A DNA stretch of 39,490 bases from a virus, in IMG/VR virus record IMGVR_UViG_3300049845_000349, positions 1 to 39,490 of that record; one strand, written 5' to 3'. A model generated the notes under the pieces. It ran no database searches, was not told where the DNA came from, and worked only from the letters and a program-made list of their open reading frames with translations. This document shows, one piece after another, positions 25,537-31,718 of the stretch; positions within the stretch are counted from its first letter, which is position 1, and each line of letters opens with the position of its first letter. A program made the translations under genes and the position numbers.

Positions 25537-25898
25537 TCTGCACTCCTCGTCCAGATGATATTCTTTCCTACCTGACGGAAGCCGTGGTATTGAAGGAACA
25601 GCTTCCCTGCATCGGTACTGTCGGTGTACGATGTCTTGATACTTTTAATCCTGTCATCGCTCTTGATATAGGATATAATATTTGACATCAGCTTCTTTCT
25701 ACGATGTTCTTTCACCGTATGAATTCTGATGATTGAACAGGTCATCCTGACCCCGTGCAGATCAGTCTCAGGAACCTTCGATATTGAGTTGACAATGGGC
25801 ATCAGAAGGCATTGAGCTGATGCAACCGGAATGTCACCATCGAGGATCTGGTACGTTGTGTACACGCAATCACGATAAGCTCTGACAAGGATATCCAT
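25533..25898 (-). CDS. GNAT-like N-acetyltransferase
   Basis: 121 aa from the ATG at 25898, with GGAGG and a 6-nt spacer; a GTG one codon upstream is also possible. RMTCSIIRIHTVKEHRRKKLM followed by a helix sits at the place of GNAT motif A, where acetyl-CoA binds (usual Q/R-x-x-G-x-G/A is altered to EHRRKKL). AGKLFLQYHGFRQVGKNIIWTR is the typical C-terminal Y/F-x-x-x-GF motif. The weakened motif A makes activity uncertain. The substrate is not evident from neighbours. Confidence 0.7.
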   Translation of the reverse strand: MDILVRAYRDCVYTTYQILDGDIPVASAQCLLMPIVNSISKVPETDLHGVRMTCSIIRIHTVKEHRRKKLMSNIISYIKSDDRIKSIKTSYTDSTDAGKLFLQYHGFRQVGKNIIWTRSAE

Positions 25899-26056
25899 CA
25901 CTTCCCTCCATTATCTATTCTTATTCTGCTAACTAAATATGCCGAAACCGTTGAAAGAAATATCGCAGCCTCGTACTTGTCTCCTTTTATCTCGACAAAG
26001 AAATCAGCGATTCCTTTAACTTCATCCTCAATAACTGCTGCGAGGTCTTTGAACAT
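25898..26056 (-). CDS. Small unknown protein, possibly frameshifted off a 5' exon-like frame
   Basis: 52 aa beginning MFKDLAAVIEDEVKG and ending RIRIDNGGK. It is helical with a hydrophobic middle (AAIFLSTVSAYLVSRI), and its stop overlaps the next gene (TGATG). There is no good ribosome-binding site at this ATG. A separate 12-codon frame (26096-26058) begins with an ATGA overlap to the upstream gene and stops right after an A7 run. Removing one A would join both into a 65-aa protein. Either the true gene is 26096-25898 with a +1 shift, or this ATG is used by re-initiation 2 nt after the stop. Confidence 0.55.
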   Translation of the reverse strand: MFKDLAAVIEDEVKGIADFFVEIKGDKYEAAIFLSTVSAYLVSRIRIDNGGK

Positions 26057-26092
26057 CTCATTTTTTTGTCATTCTGAATTCTTCCTCTTCTG

Positions 26093-26488
26093 TCATAATT
26101 TCACCTCTTTCTTTTTTCTCCCACGCTTGGGCTTTGGTGACAGGTCAAGCATCGAGTCTGCAACGCTCCACTTTAGATCCTCTTTGATCATACCTTCGAG
26201 CAGAACCAGATACGCGATATTGTCTGTAATCTTCTCGTTTATCAGCTCGTATGTTGGCAGGCTAACCTTGCCATAGTCATCCACAATGTCCAGTATCGAT
26301 ACAATGTGCTTCACCCACATCCCAACCAGAGCGTGCATTGCGCTTCCACCGAGCATCCTGCTTGCTCTCTGAAAATTGTGGAACCTGTCCTTGGTTCCTG
26401 ATGCATACTCTTTGCGCTTCTTGCAAAGCATCTCTTTTACTGCAGATAACCTATCCTCAACAATCTTGTCGAACTCTTCTGAGGTCAT
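26093..26488 (-). CDS. DUF1599/Nmad1-like protein (nucleotide-modification associated domain)
   Basis: 131 aa with ATG behind GGGAGCTGC. The core KKRKEYASGTKDRFHNFQRAS, then ALVGMWVKHIVSILDIVDD and INEKITDNIAYLVLLEGMI, follows the pattern of the helical DUF1599 / nucleotide-modification-associated domain 1 family found in phages and thought to act on nucleotides, related in fold to MazG-type pyrophosphatases. The C-terminus is basic (KPKRGRKKK). It may serve nucleotide-pool control or DNA modification. Assignment by pattern only. Confidence 0.65.
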   Translation of the reverse strand: MTSEEFDKIVEDRLSAVKEMLCKKRKEYASGTKDRFHNFQRASRMLGGSAMHALVGMWVKHIVSILDIVDDYGKVSLPTYELINEKITDNIAYLVLLEGMIKEDLKWSVADSMLDLSPKPKRGRKKKEVKL

Positions 26489-26685
26489 TTTGCAGCTCCC
26501 TTCACGATTGATTTTGACTTAATGATCTGGATAATCTTCTCCAGATCGTCTATTGGCTTTGTCCATACCACATTGAGACCTTTTGAATACTCAATCATTC
26601 TCAATGAATCCAAAATGTTCTTTGCCGATGACACATGATGAATGAGATCGTTTTTGTTGATGATGTAGTATTCACGCTCTGTCAC
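26485..26685 (-). CDS. Small unknown helical protein
   Basis: 66 aa with GTG start at 26685 (GTGA overlap with the upstream stop; GGAGG upstream). Mostly helix: NDLIHHVSSAKNILDSLRMI and PIDDLEKIIQIIKSKS. No motif recognised. It is embedded in a chain of overlapping small genes, so it is probably expressed with its neighbours. Confidence 0.65.
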   Translation of the reverse strand: MTEREYYIINKNDLIHHVSSAKNILDSLRMIEYSKGLNVVWTKPIDDLEKIIQIIKSKSIVKGAAK

Positions 26686-26924
26686 GCTTCCTCCTTCTTT
26701 GGTAGTCGAGGTGTCCTCAGGTGCGTCTCATCACCCGGAAGAGTTTCCGTCAATCTGTTAATGTCTGCGTGTTTGCATCTGTCAAGACGCTTCCATTTAA
26801 TACGCTCCTTGAAAATGTCGCACCAGAGTTCGGTTCCTGTTCCCACGTCAGTGTGCCGGATCGACTTGAATTCGCACGTTCCGCACTTTGCATCGGTCGA
26901 GATCTTGAGAACTATCAACGCCAT
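26682..26924 (-). CDS. Small Cys4 zinc-binding-like protein
   Basis: 80 aa with ATG behind AGGAGAGATGAGTA. Cysteines at about residues 14, 17, 35 and 50 (AKCGTCEF, LWCDIF, DRCKHAD) form a CxxC...C...C pattern that would hold one zinc. The same pattern recurs in the 102-aa protein at 29847-30155, and such modules are common in small phage proteins of unknown role. The C-terminal tail is charged. Function unknown. Confidence 0.7.
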   Translation of the reverse strand: MALIVLKISTDAKCGTCEFKSIRHTDVGTGTELWCDIFKERIKWKRLDRCKHADINRLTETLPGDETHLRTPRLPKKEEA

Positions 26925-27121
26925 TACTCATCTCTCCTGTATAGTATTTCAATGTTGTTTTCTTTGCAAAATGTTATTGCCTCGTCTGTTAATCTGACAG
27001 TATCGTGTAGCATGAGCTGATACGGTCTACCTATCCTGCACTTTTCAGCGTGCCTGAATGCATTAGACACATAGTCGATATCAAGAATATCTCTGGTGCT
27101 AAAATCTGAACAGATGCTCAT
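26924..27121 (-). CDS. Small unknown protein directly after terminase
   Basis: 65 aa from the ATG at 27121, which overlaps the large-terminase stop (ATGA). An in-frame ATG at 27133 lies further inside terminase. Sequence: MSICSDFSTRDILDIDY at the start and EAITFCKENNIEILYRRDE at the end, mixed alpha/beta. It resembles no family I can name. Translational coupling to terminase makes expression likely. Confidence 0.65.
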   Translation of the reverse strand: MSICSDFSTRDILDIDYVSNAFRHAEKCRIGRPYQLMLHDTVRLTDEAITFCKENNIEILYRRDE

Positions 27122-29196
27122 TGAGCCATCCAATCATACTGGTTCGTATCATCGGTATCATTTTTACTTGGAACGTCCATCTTCCGCAGGGTTTCCCTTA
27201 TGCTCTTCTTTTTGTAGCTGTATGGTTGCATCTCGTCAGGCTCCTTCAGCTCATCCATCTCCCTGAGTTCTGATACCACGATACAGAGTGCCCTGCAGAG
27301 GGGGAATCCTGCCTGAGGCACGCCATTGACGACCGTCCAACCTCGGATCTGCTCATCCATCTCAATGCACTCATCGGACAACATGATCTGAGCGGATCGG
27401 AATAGGTCATTGACTACCATGACCGCCCCGGACTCGTCTGATTTTGGATTGCAATACACCCGGATGCCAGATTTGCGGAGTTGTGCGATCTGATCCGCAC
27501 CGCCCCTTTGCATCTCTTTGTTGCAATATATCCGCTTTATCACCGGACGATTGCTCTGGCGATCACCGATTTTGCACCCTGCGAGCCTCTCAAGGCTCTC
27601 TGCGATCTCTCTGGCGACCGGAACCCGATGCTCGTACTCGGCGTAGACGGTCAATGTCTTATCCCGGCGATCCCACAGAAAGAAAGCTCCCGAGATCCCA
27701 TAGTCACGATCCATCACCATTGCGCCCATTACGATGACGGTCTCAGGATCATAGGAATCCCATTTGATGTCAACCTTACCACGGTGTCGCTCATCAGTAG
27801 ACAGGTAATCAGCCCAGACCCGTTGTTCGTCTGCCTGCGTAGCGAGGCACAGGATCAACGAATCAGCTCGGTCTGGACTATCACCATACCTCTTCTTGAA
27901 CTCTGATTTTGGCTCTATCCGGATGCGTCCAGATCCGTCCATTGAGTACCTACGAGTAGACAGCTCTTCTACCAGATAATCTGACTCCAGACAGTCCTCG
28001 ATCTGGATCTTGTGGATGACGGACTTGGTCTGTCCCCACAGCCACGACACCCTGTCGTAGTACTCGCCAGAAGCCACCTTGCCTCCAGAGTTAACAGGCA
28101 CGACTCGGATGTTATCGGTAGTGTTTTTGTTTAAGGTGTCGATTGCCCCGGCTCCCCAACCACCGGAGTTGTCTACCTTAACATCGCACCTTGACTGAAT
28201 TCCTGTGAGCTTCCTATATTTCCTCAGGGTAGTTACAACCAGAGCGACTATGTCATCGGTATCTGACTGCGCCAGAGTTACCTGAGGGTAAACATGGAAG
28301 CCGTTGCGTATTGTTAGACAGGTCATATCGTCACCGAATCTGGCGCAATCCAACCCGATGCATAGCGTTCCGTTTCCCTCGACTTCTCGGTTCCGTGCCA
28401 TCTCTACATCTGATAGCTGGATAAATGAGTCTGGGTTCCCCTTTGGCTCCTGTCCGAGTACTCGCACCCTGTATACATCTGACTCAAGACCGTACTTCCT
28501 CGCTATACGGTCGCAATAGCTCTTCTTTGCCAATGGAGAGCGCGAGCTGTCGAACCGTAGGCACGACCATTCATCTCGATCCCTATGGAACGCTGAGTGG
28601 CAATAGCCCACAATTACGGTATGCTGTCCTGCGATGATTATCCTGTTGTCTGCCTCGGTGAGAGATCCCTCAATGGTCTCCCATACCATATCGTCCGTGA
28701 TTCCGAACGCCTCGTCACAGATCCAGAGGAGATGCGATGCATGGAATCCCTGCACGGCATCGGGCTTTTTAGGGCTTCGAGCGCGTATGAATGAGTTGTC
28801 CTTGCTCCCATTGACAAAAACCTCGTCCTTCTGCACGGTAAGAAGCTCTGAAAACAGGGAAATTGGTATCCATCGGTTGAATTCAGGAAACAGGATGTCC
28901 TGCAGTTGGTGATACGTTGGTGCGATACAGGGTATCTTGGTTAGATTCCCCGCCTTATTGTGGCGAGTAATGAGGAACCAGAGTGCTATCCATGCGAGTG
29001 CTGTCGACTTACCAGTTCCATGTCCTGACTCTATTGCTACACGATTGTCTGAGTTTATTGCGTTGGCGAGAGCTATTTGATCCGGAGTCATATCTATGCC
29101 CGGAATGGAGCGTCTGGCTGGAACTAAAATGCACTCTCTGATGAACTCTACAGGATGATCGTAGTAGTACTCAAGAGCTGCCGGATTTATCAGCAT
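27118..29196 (-). CDS. terL: Terminase large subunit with extra C-terminal domain
   Basis: 692 aa with ATG behind AAGGCAGATTTAG. The packaging ATPase occupies residues 50-260, with Walker A SGHGTGKS at 57-64 and Walker B LLWICDEA at 156-163. The nuclease is at about 275-455: GLDCARFGDD (281-290), KVDNSGG (340-346) and GDSPDRADSL (438-447) supply the Asp cluster of the RNase H-like fold. That already completes a normal large terminase. A further region of about 175 residues (476-648) again looks like a terminase nuclease domain but without the full set of acidic residues. The enzyme cuts concatemers and pumps DNA through the portal. Its start overlaps the small subunit by 26 nt. Confidence 0.93.
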   Translation of the reverse strand: MLINPAALEYYYDHPVEFIRECILVPARRSIPGIDMTPDQIALANAINSDNRVAIESGHGTGKSTALAWIALWFLITRHNKAGNLTKIPCIAPTYHQLQDILFPEFNRWIPISLFSELLTVQKDEVFVNGSKDNSFIRARSPKKPDAVQGFHASHLLWICDEAFGITDDMVWETIEGSLTEADNRIIIAGQHTVIVGYCHSAFHRDRDEWSCLRFDSSRSPLAKKSYCDRIARKYGLESDVYRVRVLGQEPKGNPDSFIQLSDVEMARNREVEGNGTLCIGLDCARFGDDMTCLTIRNGFHVYPQVTLAQSDTDDIVALVVTTLRKYRKLTGIQSRCDVKVDNSGGWGAGAIDTLNKNTTDNIRVVPVNSGGKVASGEYYDRVSWLWGQTKSVIHKIQIEDCLESDYLVEELSTRRYSMDGSGRIRIEPKSEFKKRYGDSPDRADSLILCLATQADEQRVWADYLSTDERHRGKVDIKWDSYDPETVIVMGAMVMDRDYGISGAFFLWDRRDKTLTVYAEYEHRVPVAREIAESLERLAGCKIGDRQSNRPVIKRIYCNKEMQRGGADQIAQLRKSGIRVYCNPKSDESGAVMVVNDLFRSAQIMLSDECIEMDEQIRGWTVVNGVPQAGFPLCRALCIVVSELREMDELKEPDEMQPYSYKKKSIRETLRKMDVPSKNDTDDTNQYDWMAQ

Positions 29197-29773
29197 CTAA
29201 ATCTGCCTTAATTTTGGCTAATCGTGCCTTATATGCTGCCGTTGCAGCCTCATCAAATTGGTCAGATATGCTATGTTTTACATCGAGCTTTTCAACGAAC
29301 ATCTGCAGATTCTTTCCGAGTAGCTCCAGAGATTTGATCTTATCGTACAGCTTGATCTTAACTCTTGCACGCTCTCCCGGGATACTGCTGTTCACCACTT
29401 CCAGTTGCTGTATTGCTTTGGCTGCATGACCAAAATCATTTAGGGTCTTAACCGTTACCTCAGTACCATTCTCGGCAACATAATTTCGGATGTCAGAGAA
29501 CCCAACTGCCACAAGTTCTCGTATAATCTTCTCAGCAGATATCTGTAACGGAGTCAGGTGAGCATCCAGTAACTCCTTTATCTTCCTCTGAACTTTTGGA
29601 CGGTTATATAATTCAGTGGCTTGCGATCCATTCATTCCGTCCTTGCCTGCCGAGTACCCCGCATCCTTAAGAGCCTGTAGCATATTGAAGCCATTGCTTA
29701 CATACTCATAGCAGAACATGACCTCTCTGGCATTGAGTTCATCATCGAGAGGTGATACTGGAGGGCTTCCCAT
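29171..29773 (-). CDS. terS: Terminase small subunit
   Basis: 200 aa. LNAREVMFCYEYVSNGFNMLQALKDAGYS (about residues 11-39) is the N-terminal DNA-binding helix-turn-helix of the terminase_2 type; LYNRPKVQRKIKELLDAH and ISAEKIIRELVAVGFSDIRNY follow in the usual order. The C-terminal third is helical and charged. The subunit recognises the packaging site and feeds DNA to the large subunit. A leftward promoter-like sequence lies just upstream, so it heads the late operon. Confidence 0.85.
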   Translation of the reverse strand: MGSPPVSPLDDELNAREVMFCYEYVSNGFNMLQALKDAGYSAGKDGMNGSQATELYNRPKVQRKIKELLDAHLTPLQISAEKIIRELVAVGFSDIRNYVAENGTEVTVKTLNDFGHAAKAIQQLEVVNSSIPGERARVKIKLYDKIKSLELLGKNLQMFVEKLDVKHSISDQFDEAATAAYKARLAKIKADLDADKSGSS

Positions 29774-29805
29774 TTGTCAATCTTCTTGTTGAGTGGTTGG
29801 ATACT

Positions 29806-29839
29806 ATTATAATCTACTGATTTTTATTGGATTTGTCAA
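29806..29839 (-). promoter_or_regulatory. Probable leftward promoter for the terminase/late operon
   Basis: On the minus strand TTGACA (29839-29834) is followed after 17 nt by TAGATT (29816-29811), and a consensus TATAAT (29811-29806) lies 22 nt from the same -35. The region is AT-rich and intergenic, about 35-60 nt before the small-terminase ATG. Which -10 is used is unclear, since TATAAT has a too-long spacer and TAGATT matches only four of six bases. Confidence 0.5.
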
Positions 29840-29846
29840 GTGTAAT

Positions 29847-30155
29847 TTATTGTGATAATTTCTCAAGAATTTTGAGTGTTTTTGTATAACTTATTCTTCC
29901 ATAGTTTTTGTGAAAAAGCATTTTGTCCTGTAACTGAATTAATGCGTTCATTGCTATCTCTGCGATTTCTTTTGTGCTTCCATAATCCCTGAAGCTATTA
30001 TCTTTGAATTCTCCGCACCAATCATCTTTAGATACTACAGCCCATACATCATATTGATTTTTATCTTGCTCGTTTAAGTGTAAACTCGGCTTTGGAGTGT
30101 ATTTCCTACAGGTAAGAGTGTTTAAATCAAAATAGAAGCATTCGCTACATTTCAT
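29847..30155 (-). CDS. Small Cys4 protein
   Basis: 102 aa with ATG behind GAGGGGCTAATAA. CSEC at residues 3-6, a Cys at 16 (LTCRKYTP) and WCGEFKD at about 46 make a CxxC-C-C zinc module similar in layout to the 80-aa protein at 26682. The C-terminal half is helical (TKEIAEIAMNALIQLQDKM). It lies between the nuclease-like gene and the terminase promoter. Base composition is noticeably more AT-rich than the virion genes. Function unknown. Confidence 0.72.
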   Translation of the reverse strand: MKCSECFYFDLNTLTCRKYTPKPSLHLNEQDKNQYDVWAVVSKDDWCGEFKDNSFRDYGSTKEIAEIAMNALIQLQDKMLFHKNYGRISYTKTLKILEKLSQ

Positions 30156-30170
30156 TTATTAGCCCCTCAT

Positions 30171-30602
30171 TTAAAATGCCTTAAATAATTCCATCGGGAT
30201 CATTGCTACTGGCTCGATGTCGTCCTCATCACGGGTCTGTATTGTTCTTCCCTTGATAATATATTTTATGCGTTTGTCAATTTCATCAGAATATTTAATT
30301 ACATAATCTCCATTTGTAAAGCGAATCGCCAATAGAAAATCAATCCCTGTGTCCAGATAGTACCTCTTTCCCGAGATCCACTTACTCATCGATATCATGT
30401 AATCATGGTAGCTGTTTGATGCAGTGTTCCGGCATTTAACCTCTACCCAATAACGGATTCCAGAGATATCTGATAATGCATAGTCAATACGGTACTGTGA
30501 AGGCAATTTAATAGCAGACAGATTTCTCATTTTTGCCATTTTCTCAATGACGGAATTCTCATTTATGAGATCAATTGGAGATTCGTATTGTGGTCTGGTC
30601 AT
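30171..30602 (-). CDS. PD-(D/E)XK-like nuclease / endonuclease-like protein
   Basis: 143 aa. RIDYALSDISGIRYWVEVKCR gives Asp40, Glu54 and Lys56, the spacing and hydrophobic surroundings of a PD-(D/E)XK core (D...ExK). A Glu at 20 in the first helix (NSVIEKMAK) would complete the active site. Downstream TGIDFLLAIRFTNGDYVIKY forms the expected strands. Possible roles are a VRR-NUC or Holliday-junction-type nuclease or a restriction-like enzyme; the family was not pinned down. The ATG directly follows the TAA of the interrupted HTH gene. Confidence 0.68.
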   Translation of the reverse strand: MTRPQYESPIDLINENSVIEKMAKMRNLSAIKLPSQYRIDYALSDISGIRYWVEVKCRNTASNSYHDYMISMSKWISGKRYYLDTGIDFLLAIRFTNGDYVIKYSDEIDKRIKYIIKGRTIQTRDEDDIEPVAMIPMELFKAF

Positions 30603-30833
30603 TTAATCGAATAAATCACAAGAAATAAGTTTAAGGTATTGATTTTTAGGTTTATTTACCCCACGAATTTTAATTAACATCTTGTAAGTTTCTTCTGAAA
30701 TTTCTTTCCCAATTATCCTATTTATCCAACCTGTAACTAATGGAAATTTAATTCCAAGCTATTTACATTGAGTCTTATTTATTCCTACTCCATTTTTACA
30801 TATTTCTTTTATTAAACCTAATGTCACTTTCAT
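30603..30833 (-). pseudogene. HTH (Cro/CI-like) gene interrupted by one in-frame TAG
   Basis: The frame from ATG (30833) to TAA (30605-30603) is 77 codons, open except for TAG at 30761-30759 (codon 25). Around the stop it reads IKEICKNGVGINKTQCK, stop, LGIKFPLVTGWINRIIG, EISEETYKMLIKI, the typical five-helix XRE/Cro layout with the stop just before the 'LGI..PLV..W' recognition part. No downstream ATG with a ribosome-binding site restores the domain. Since the 91-aa gene before portal ends naturally in TAG, the codon should terminate. It is probably a point-mutated repressor or regulator, unless suppressed. It abuts the nuclease-like gene (TAA-ATG). Confidence 0.7.
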
Positions 30834-30889
30834 TTACTCACTCTTTCTACTACACCGAATTTTATTTATTTCGTTGATGCCTCTGATTA

Positions 30890-31200
30890 ATGATATCTTG
30901 CTAAGGACACGAAGGAGACCAAAAACCCTTAGCCCCCTCTCATCCCCCACTGGAGATTTGAAGTGGCTAAAGGTTTTATTGATCGACATCTTAGCTTAAG
31001 GTATCAGTCGATTGGCAGAGGAACCACTCAATTTAATGAGCCAAACCTTGCCAAAACTATTTTCCGGACTTTGCATTGCTGCAGGTGACCAGATAGGTTA
31101 GTCCCAGACCTACTTTGTTCTTTTACTATTTCGAGAGTTAATCCCACCTGTAACTCAGTGGTTTCTCTATGCTCAATTTTTCATACCTGTATGAGCATTA
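30890..31200. other. Gene-free, hairpin-rich region of unknown function
   Basis: No open frame of note on either strand. Several short inverted repeats follow one another: CTAAGG/CCTTAG (30901-30906 with 30927-30932), CCACT/AGTGG (30947-30951 with 30962-30966; the latter can also pair with CCACT at 31024-31028), ATCGAC/GTCGAT (30982-30987 with 31007-31012), TAGGT/ACCTA (31094-31098 with 31108-31112), GAGTTA/TAACTC (31135-31140 with 31151-31156) and ATGCTCA/TGAGCAT (31169-31175 with 31192-31198). The loop of the GAGTTA hairpin holds CCAC, complementary to GTGG right after the stem, as in an H-type pseudoknot. This could be a structured RNA or the leader of the leftward genes. Strand is undecided, and no known RNA family or tRNA was recognised. 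Confidence 0.45.
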
Positions 31201-31204
31201 CAAA

Positions 31205-31337
31205 ATAAAAAAGGCATCGCCCTTAATTACGCTCCGCTGTCACTTGTCGCAGAAGTGGAGCGGAATATGGGACGATGCCTTATATCTATTCCATGTCTGC
31301 GACACATGATAATAACGGAAGTAAATGTAAAAGAACA
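31205..31337 (-). ncRNA. Putative leftward small RNA with two complementary 7-nt hairpin loops
   Basis: A promoter at 31343-31371 would start an RNA near 31337. It first forms a hairpin (31292-31308: CATGT stem, loop GTCGCAG), then a long hairpin (31211-31281) whose base is AAGGCATCG/CGATGCCTT plus CCC/GGG, with an inner CGCTC/GAGCG stem and an apical CACTT/AAGTG stem (loop CTGCGAC, 31246-31252). The two loops are exact reverse complements, so they can kiss within one RNA or between two. The long hairpin is followed by TTTTTTATTTTG, an intrinsic terminator. Total about 130 nt. No open frame fits. Its job is unknown; control of the adjacent repeat array or of replication is an inference. Confidence 0.72.
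31207..31281 (-). terminator. Intrinsic terminator ending the leftward small RNA
   Basis: The 9-bp AAGGCATCG/CGATGCCTT stem, extended by CCC/GGG past one bulged base, is followed on the minus strand by six T, an A and four T. On the plus strand the trailing sequence is TATATCTATT, so termination there would be weak. It shields the region to the left from transcripts starting at the leftward promoter. Confidence 0.75.
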
Positions 31338-31342
31338 CTATC

Positions 31343-31371
31343 AATATAACAATAAAAAATATGTTTGTCAA
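31343..31371 (-). promoter_or_regulatory. Leftward sigma70 promoter of the small RNA
   Basis: Minus strand: TTGACA (31371-31366), 17-nt spacer, TATATT (31348-31343), with TGT before the -10 (extended -10 type). It is of the same class as the three rightward promoters of this window. No protein gene follows before the terminator at 31207-31281, which argues for an RNA product. Confidence 0.78.
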
Positions 31372-31389
31372 TAGAAAAATAAAAATATT

Positions 31390-31411
31390 TGTGGCATGAG
31401 TGTGGCATGAG
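31390..31411 (+). repeat. Two tandem copies of an 11-bp repeat
   Basis: TGTGGCATGAG occurs twice head to tail at 31390-31400 and 31401-31411. The 11-bp period is the same as that of the larger array 20 bp further on, although the sequence is different. It may be a second binding site for an origin or control protein. Confidence 0.75.
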
Positions 31412-31431
31412 AATATTATTATTTGTAAACG

Positions 31432-31563
31432 TGAACCGGAAATGAACCGGAAATGAACCTGAAATGAACCGGAAATGAACCGGAAATGAACCTGAAATGA
31501 ACCTGAAATGAACCTGAAATGAACCGGAAATGAACCTGAAATGAACCTGAAATGAACCTGAAA
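31432..31563 (+). repeat. Iteron-like array, 12 tandem copies of an 11-bp unit
   Basis: Twelve uninterrupted copies of TGAACCNGAAA, identical except for position 7, which is G in copies 1, 2, 4, 5 and 9 and T in copies 3, 6, 7, 8, 10, 11 and 12. The 11-bp period puts every copy on nearly the same face of the helix. Each frame is broken by TGA, so it is not coding. An AT-rich stretch (31564-31643) follows. Arrays of this kind are typical of replication origins that bind an initiator in rows. They could also be an operator for the promoters on either side. Confidence 0.85.
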
Positions 31564-31643
31564 TAATTCATTGCCATTTGTAAAATTTTACACATTGCAT
31601 CTCTTTTGTTTTCATGTGATTGTTAATTTATTTAAAAAAAATA

Positions 31644-31672
31644 TTGACAATTATTTAAAACTGTGGTATATT
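31644..31672 (+). promoter_or_regulatory. Rightward early promoter 1
   Basis: TTGACA (31644-31649), 17-nt spacer, TGG-TATATT (-10 at 31667-31672). The transcript would begin near 31679, and a small stem TGCCGG/CCGGTA (31683-31698) stands at its 5' end, followed by AACCTGAGGAGG and the 69-aa gene. It is next to the iteron array. Confidence 0.85.
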
Positions 31673-31718
31673 TACTTATGTCTGCCGGATGTCCGGTAGC
31701 GAACCTGAGGAGGATAGT

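Noticed and set aside
30243-30270. A TTGACA on the minus strand inside the nuclease-like gene as a promoter
   Set aside because: The nearest TATATT is only 11 nt away and nothing suitable stands at 16-18 nt.
30603-30833. Genome-wide TAG recoding as explanation for the amber codon
   Set aside because: The 91-aa gene before portal stops at TAG, and all large genes read through cleanly with the standard code.
30962-31028. A tRNA-sized element closed by AGTGG/CCACT
   Set aside because: The ends pair, but there is no T-arm sequence of the GTTCRANTC kind and the inner ATCGAC/GTCGAT stem does not make a cloverleaf.
31031-31090. RNase P-like string AAAGTCCGG on the minus strand
   Set aside because: Only nine bases match the P4-region signature; none of the other conserved RNase P blocks are nearby.
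31432-31563. CRISPR array or coding repeat
   Set aside because: There are no spacers between units, and the 11-bp period shifts frame with a stop in every frame.
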